Part shown: in pieces, positions 6,532-11,900 of the stretch | Position numbering within the stretch: the stretch's first letter is position 1 | Layout of the letters: each line of letters begins with the position of its first letter | From: CAZFAP01 sp964516325 | GTDB lineage: Bacteria; Auribacterota; JABMQX01 | NCBI GenBank assembly: GCA_964516325.1 | Contig: CAZFAP010000131.1 | Coordinates: 1-13,839 of the forward strand | Direction of reading: 5' to 3' | Length of the DNA: 13,839 bases | The notes under the pieces: generated by a model | What the model saw: the letters and a program-made list of their open reading frames with translations, nothing else | The model's database searches: none | Told to the model about the DNA's origin: nothing | Program-made: the position numbers and the translations under genes

Positions 6532-6883
6532 CCCCGAGTTGGCGCCAGAGCTTTGCGAGCGCCTCACCTCCAATAACTGCCGCGTCCTCCTTGTGACCAA
6601 CGTCGGAAGATTGGCCGAGCGAGTAATGGAAACCGACGTTCACGTCGCGGTCCTGGACCTCGACATGACCGGCGGAGAGTATCGTCATCTCCTCGAAGAC
6701 CTGAGGAGCTTCGACAGACATCTGGCGCTGATTGTTGTGGCGGCCCGTTGTTCCGAGGAAGAGGAAGTGTACCTACGCTCGAATGGCGTATTGTACCTCG
6801 CCTTCAAGCCCGCGGAACCGGACCGGCTCGCGGAGATTGTGGACGAGTCTGCCAGAACCGTAGCCAGGAAGAGATACTGCTGA
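6491..6883 (+). CDS. Single-domain response regulator with degenerate receiver
   Basis: The 130-residue product is one CheY-like receiver with no output domain. The phospho-acceptor position is kept (D56 in VAVLDLDM), as is the conserved lysine (K106 in AFKP). The acidic pair that binds magnesium is not: where family members have Asp-Asp-Glu after the first strand, this one reads Ser12-Val13-Asp14. The usual Thr/Ser after strand four is Ala84-Ala85. Phosphorylation may therefore be weak or absent, and the domain may act by protein contacts. The ATG at 6491 follows an in-frame TAG directly, so no longer form exists; AAGGTG stands four bases upstream. A second receiver gene follows after 89 bases, suggesting a pair acting in one pathway. 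Confidence 0.85.
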   Translation: MAALEPTVLIASVDPELAPELCERLTSNNCRVLLVTNVGRLAERVMETDVHVAVLDLDMTGGEYRHLLEDLRSFDRHLALIVVAARCSEEEEVYLRSNGVLYLAFKPAEPDRLAEIVDESARTVARKRYC

Positions 6884-6972
6884 AGTCATCCGCATCCTCA
6901 CGATTGGGTCTGCCCTGGGAGGGATTTCGCAGGGCATCGCCGGTGAAGCCCCCTCATCAACAGGAATTCAGT

Positions 6973-8022
6973 ATGAAGTCTCCTCTCATGGACATCCAGG
7001 CGCACACTTCGCACGCGAAAACGCCCGAAGCAGAAACGCGCCCAGACCGCGGGGACGGGCGAGTTCACGTTCTCGTCGCCGATGATGACGCCGTGCTGCG
7101 GGAACTGATAGTGAGCATTCTCCGGGGCGAAGGCTATCTTGTCTCCCCCGCCGCTGGGGGCAAGGAGGCGATTGAAATCGTTGCGAAAGGCGGCGTGGAT
7201 GTCGCCCTGATTGACATCAAGATGCCGGACATAAACGGGATCGAAGTCCTCAAGAAGGCGAAGGAGATGGATCCGCACATGGAGGCGGTCATGATCACCG
7301 GTTACGCCGAAAGCCGCCTCAGCGCCGAAGCAATCAAGAACTACACCTACGATTTCATCAGCAAGCCCTTCACCGACATAAAGCAGATTCCGCGCACGGT
7401 TCGCAGAGCAGCCGAAAAACGAAAGCTCGCCCAGGAGAACGCGCGACTGTTGGGCAGAATTTCCCGGCAAAACCGCCTCCTCCACGAGAAGCTCGCGGAG
7501 CTGCGCCTGCTCCATAAGCTGAACAACTGCGTCGCGGATGGGGAGGACTATGACGGCCTTTCCGAGCGTTTCCTGGAAGCGTTTCTGTCGGTGTCCGAGG
7601 CGGAGGCTTGCTCCTTGTTTCTCCTGCGCACTTCCCCGCCGATTTTGATCGTGAGGTCGGAAAGGCTGATAGAAGAGGAAGCGCTCGTCGCACTGAAAGG
7701 GATCGCTCTTCAGGAGGCTAAAGCGAAGGGCAATCCGAGTCTTCAGGCGGACAACGTCGCCGTGCATTGTGACTTCCCGTCCGGCGACTCGCCCGGCGCC
7801 GAGTCCCAGCCCGCAAGCGACATTAGCGACGTTAAGAAGGAGGCTGTGACAGTGCGGAACGATGTGGTCGGTATTCTGACCGCATTTGCATTTGGAGACA
7901 GGACACTCAGCCACGCTGACGAGCAATTGCTTCGGCGGCTGGCGGCGCAGGTCTCCTTGGTCATGGAGCGGGTGAGGAGGCCAGTGCAGACCCAGAAGTG
8001 CGGAATAACAGATGGCCTGTAG
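6973..8022 (+). CDS. Response regulator: receiver + coiled coil + GAF-like domain
   Basis: The product has 349 residues. After a polar 30-residue lead comes a canonical receiver (about 31-150): acidic D37-D38-D39, phospho-acceptor D81 in ALIDIKMP, T109, and K131 in SKPF. A charged helical stretch at about 150-190 (RRAAEKRKLAQENARLL onward) looks like a coiled-coil linker or dimerisation helix. The remainder, about 190-335, resembles a GAF domain: LLHKLNNCV, then EAEACSLFLL, and a closing HADEQLLRRLAAQVSLVME typical of GAF ends. No histidine kinase, GGDEF, HD-GYP or DNA-binding domain follows, so the output is unknown. I chose ATG at 6973, with AGGAA seven bases upstream; the frame is open further up but overlaps the preceding receiver gene. 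Confidence 0.88.
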   Translation: MKSPLMDIQAHTSHAKTPEAETRPDRGDGRVHVLVADDDAVLRELIVSILRGEGYLVSPAAGGKEAIEIVAKGGVDVALIDIKMPDINGIEVLKKAKEMDPHMEAVMITGYAESRLSAEAIKNYTYDFISKPFTDIKQIPRTVRRAAEKRKLAQENARLLGRISRQNRLLHEKLAELRLLHKLNNCVADGEDYDGLSERFLEAFLSVSEAEACSLFLLRTSPPILIVRSERLIEEEALVALKGIALQEAKAKGNPSLQADNVAVHCDFPSGDSPGAESQPASDISDVKKEAVTVRNDVVGILTAFAFGDRTLSHADEQLLRRLAAQVSLVMERVRRPVQTQKCGITDGL

Positions 8023-8471
8023 GCTCCGGCGGTCAGTTGGCTTCGGGCGGCGGCTGTGCAGGCAGCGGGGTGAACCTCCTTGGAGTGCGGCAGCCAAGCT
8101 CCCCCGCCAAAGGCGGGACTGAAGCAAGCCACGGCACCCCAAGGAAGAATTCGGGCGGGATAACCCCGCCGAACCGCGGGGACGGGATTATGCTGTTCAT
8201 CCGGTTATCCTGTCCACCTCCTCTGGGTGCTTGGCGGCTTTGCGCGAGACCCGTCGCGTCGCGGTCCCGGCTCCATGGCACCTATTTTCGAGGGGGAGAG
8301 CCGTGTTTGACCCAATGCGGTCTCGGTGTTCCCCCCGCTCTCGGCGGTTACTTCGCGCGAAGCTGGGCAATGACGCTCCGACAACGGCGATGGAAAAGCC
8401 CTGACCGGGCTTACGGCATAAGCGGTAAGCAGGACGTGCCCGGGCGCCCGAAACCCTGTGGAGGTTGATAT
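8023..8471. other. 449-base gene-free gap with a dispersed element and hairpin
   Basis: No credible gene is visible here. Right after the response-regulator stop lies copy 2 of the dispersed element (8065-8100). It runs directly into a hairpin, CCCGCC (8103-8108) and GGCGGG (8112-8117) around AAA. The hairpin has no T run after it. From about 8120 to 8460 I see nothing I can name. The ribosome binding site of the next gene (GGAGG) is at the right edge. Confidence 0.55.
8065..8117 (+). repeat. Dispersed intergenic element, copy 2, with adjoining hairpin
   Basis: Bases 8065-8100 match the reverse complement of 432-467 at 28 of 36 positions, ungapped. The adjoining 6-bp perfect stem at 8103-8117 may be part of the element, since copy 1 also sits next to a GC-rich hairpin. 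The position shortly downstream of a stop codon is typical of REP-like elements. Confidence 0.5.
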
Positions 8472-8711
8472 ATGAGCAAGAAACCAGACATCGCAAGAAC
8501 GCTGTCGTTAGTGGGCGCGTGCTTCCTTCTTGTCGCGACCGCCGCCCTGATTTACTCGTTCTACGGAGAAGACGCCAGCGAGATGAAGTCCCTCGGACTC
8601 ATCATTTTCGCGGCCTTGTCAGCGCTCCTTCTGCCTGTGGGATGGGTTATGCGGTGGGTCAGAACGCGTAAGAGCGCGGCACGATGCAGAAAAGGCGTAC
8701 CGGGCTCCTAA
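8472..8711 (+). CDS. Hypothetical small two-TM membrane protein
   Basis: I do not recognise this 79-residue product. It has two hydrophobic segments, about residues 10-29 (LSLVGACFLLVATAALIY) and 43-61 (GLIIFAALSALLLPVGWVM). A short acidic loop (GEDASEM) lies between them, and the tail is strongly basic (RWVRTRKSAARCRK). By the positive-inside rule both ends should face the cytoplasm. GGAGG seven bases before the ATG is a good ribosome binding site and the main reason to believe the gene. It stands alone, convergent with the giant beta-helix gene, with large gaps on its left. Confidence 0.6.
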   Translation: MSKKPDIARTLSLVGACFLLVATAALIYSFYGEDASEMKSLGLIIFAALSALLLPVGWVMRWVRTRKSAARCRKGVPGS

Positions 8712-8905
8712 CGGCGTGTCGCCGGCACAATGACGTTCGGCCATAGAAGCAAGGTGCGAGAAAGCGGTATCGCACGCACTCCCTGCACCGAGTTCCTCCC
8801 GAGAGCGAAACATTGCCTCGAGGAGTTCCCGTGGAGGGTCTGGAGCGTAGGCGTGGGGGGGCGCGGGGCGCGAAGCCGACCGGGCGCCGGTTGCCCTCAA
8901 TGTCC

Positions 8906-11900
8906 CTACGGATTCTCCACGGTCCGGTAGAAGCGGCGGGGGAGGAGGAGAGGAGGGACGCCGGTCAAAGAGCCGTCGTCGAGCCAGGAGGTGGTTGTGT
9001 TGCCCGAGGAGGGGAAGCTCTCGATGGCGAGATGCCAGCTGAGAAGGTCGGCGGAGTAGAAGATGGAGTAGGTCTTGTCGGCGAGGGAGCTCCAGGTGAA
9101 GGTCGTTTGGTCGGGGTTGGGGCCGGAGGTCAGCTCGTTGATGTAGAACTCGTATGCCCCCATGTCAACGGTGAGGCTCTTCCCACCGAACATCATTCTG
9201 TGCATCCCGGCGATGTCGGTTGCCGGGAGGCCCGGATCGTTGTAACCCGCATCAATGCATGGCGAAGAAGGCAGAAGCCGGAAATTGCCATTGGCGGGAC
9301 CAGCGAACTGCGGGTCTTCGGCAATGTTCCCAGTGCCGCCCTCAGTCCACCCCTGGATGCAACAATAGGTCGGCACGCTCGATTGAAACAGCTCAGGGCC
9401 ATCCGGTGCGGCATTTCCCCAGATGATGCAGTTCTGGATGGCGCCGTCGCACGCGTACAGCCCGCCGCCCTCGCCGTTGGCTGAGTTGTGGGAGATCGTG
9501 TTGTTCTGAATGATGCCACCGCGGCAATAGGCCAACCCGCCCCCCATATCTGCCGCCGAGTTGCCGGCGATCAGGTTGTTCTCAATCGTCCCGCCGCAGA
9601 AGGCCAGCCCAGCCCCGTAAGCGGCCGAGTTGGCAGATATCGCGTTATTCTGGATGGTGCCGTTGCAGTAATACAACCCGCCGCCTCCAAATGAAGCGAC
9701 GTTGCCGCAAATCACATTGTTCTGAATGGTCGCGCGAGTCTGGTAACCGTTGATTCCACAGCCGTGGGAAGCCTTGCCGTTGCGAACAGTGAAACCCGAA
9801 AGGACGCATGTTTCGCGCTCGGCCCCGGCGAATGTGACCACGGAGCTGGCCTGGTTGGCATCAATGATAGTCGCAGCGACGACGGCTGCATTCGACGGGG
9901 CAGTGCTCCTCAGGACAACATTCTTGCCCCCGAAGCCGATGTACTCCCTATAAACCCCCGGATAAACTACAATCTCGTTTCTGTCTTCCGATTCCCAGAG
10001 GGCAGCCTGGATGGTTTGGTACCAAAGCCCCTTTGTCTGGTTGGCAACGCGCGTTGCCGCAGCCATTTTGGGATTCCACCCATAACGGTATTCAGCCATA
10101 TTCGGAATATCGTCTCCATCGGTGTCAGAGCCGCTATCCCATTTGAGGCTAGCGAACCAATACAGTTCCCAGTCGTCCGGCAAGCCGTCAGACTCGGCGT
10201 CTGGGGATTTGCACGCAGCTTCCGGGGTGTTTCCGTATGCTCCCATGTTGACTCTTCCGCCGTTGGGCTCAGGCTCCTGGGAGAAACCGGAAGAAGGATC
10301 GCCCGCATCAATGCAAGGCGACCACGACCTCACGTGGAAGTCGCCGTCCTCGGCGTCAACGAAGTACGGATCGAACGGAATGTTCCCCTGACCCCCTCCT
10401 ACCCACTTCTCGATGCAGCAATAAGTGGGCACGACACAATCCCACAACTGACTCCCGCCGCGGTTGCCCCAGATGATGCAGTCCTTGATGGACCCGTAAC
10501 ACCAAGCCAGCGCGCTGCCCTCGAAGTTGGCCGAGTTTCCGATGATGGTGTTGTTCTGGATGACACCCTTGCTCCAGGCCACGCCCCCGCCCCAGTCACT
10601 CGCCGAATTGGCCGAAATGATGTTGTTACGGATCGTGCCGTGACAATCATACAGGCCGCCGCCGGAATACGCGAAGTTCCCGATGATGGCGTTATTCCAA
10701 ATCGTCCCGTCGCAGCTGTGGAGCCCGCCGCCCGCGACAGCCGAGTTGCCGCGGATGATGTTGTCCTGTATCGCCCCATTGCAGCAGAACAAACCCCCAC
10801 CGCAGCCGGTTTCATCATGCACCTCCTCGCGGCTCAGGGCCTCGTTGTCGGCAACCACGTTGTTATGGATAGTGCCATTGCAGAAAGCCAATCCGCCGCC
10901 GTTGGAGGCGGAGTTCCGGGTGATCACGTTGTCCCGGATCACCGCGCGAGTGGGCCCGTCCTCTGTCCCGCCGCAGATTCCGCCCCCTGTTTGCGCCCTC
11001 CCATTTCGAATTGTGAACCCGGCCAGGACGCAAGTTTCACCCTCTGTTCCGGAGAAAGTAACGACGGAGACCCGCCCTTCCGCGGGGTTGCCCTCGATGA
11101 TGGTCTTGGCCACAACGTCCGGGTCCCATGGGACGGTGCTCCTCAGCACAACGTTCTTGCCGCCGAAGCTGATGTTCTCGGTACAGACCCCGGGGCGGAC
11201 GACGATCTCGTCTCCCTCCTCGGACTCCCATAAAGCAACCTGGACGCTCTGGTATCGCACTCCTTTCGTCAGGTTCTCGACAAGGGCGGCTACGACCGGA
11301 TCCCAGGCGTGGCTATATTCTCTTGAATTGGGAATGGCGTCTCCGTCGGGATCTGCGGCGGCGCCGTATTGCAGGCTTCCAAACCACTTGAATTCCCAGT
11401 CGTCTGGCAAGCCATCAGAATCGGTGTCTGGAGACTTGCACGCAGCTTCCGGGGTGTTTCCGTACGCGCCCATGTTGACTCTTCCGCCGTTGGGCTGAGG
11501 CTCCTGGGAGAAATCGGAAGAAGGGTCGCCCGCATCAATGCCGGGCGACCATGACCTCAGGTGGAAGTCGCCGTTGTCGGGATCAACGAAGTGCGGATTG
11601 TAAGAGATGTTCGCCTCCCCGCCGCCTGTCCAGTTCTGGATGCAGGAGTATGCAGGCACGCTGCAATCCCACAGCTGGCTACCGCCACGATTCGCCCAGA
11701 CGATGCAGCTGAGTACTGGTCCGTCGCAGTCGTACAGCCCGCAACCGTCCCCCATACCCCGGTTTCGAGCGACGGTATTGTTGCGAATCATGCCATTGCA
11801 GAAGGCGAGGCCGCCGCCGTGATAGCCGGCCCAGTTCCCCGTGATGAGGTTGTTCTGGATTGTGCCGCTGCAATTATTCAGCCCACCGCCGTACGAGTAG

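Noticed and set aside
6898..8142. Long open frame (414 codons) on the minus strand
   Set aside because: It is antisense to the receiver-GAF gene and has no recognisable motif.
8879..8891. ACCGG/CCGGT hairpin as terminator of the giant gene
   Set aside because: The stem is only five pairs in very GC-rich DNA and has no T run on the relevant strand; it is too weak to call.
9764..11233. Long open frame (489 codons) on the plus strand
   Set aside because: It is antisense to the beta-helix gene. Its Val/Asp/Ala-rich periodic sequence is the mirror of the coding repeats.
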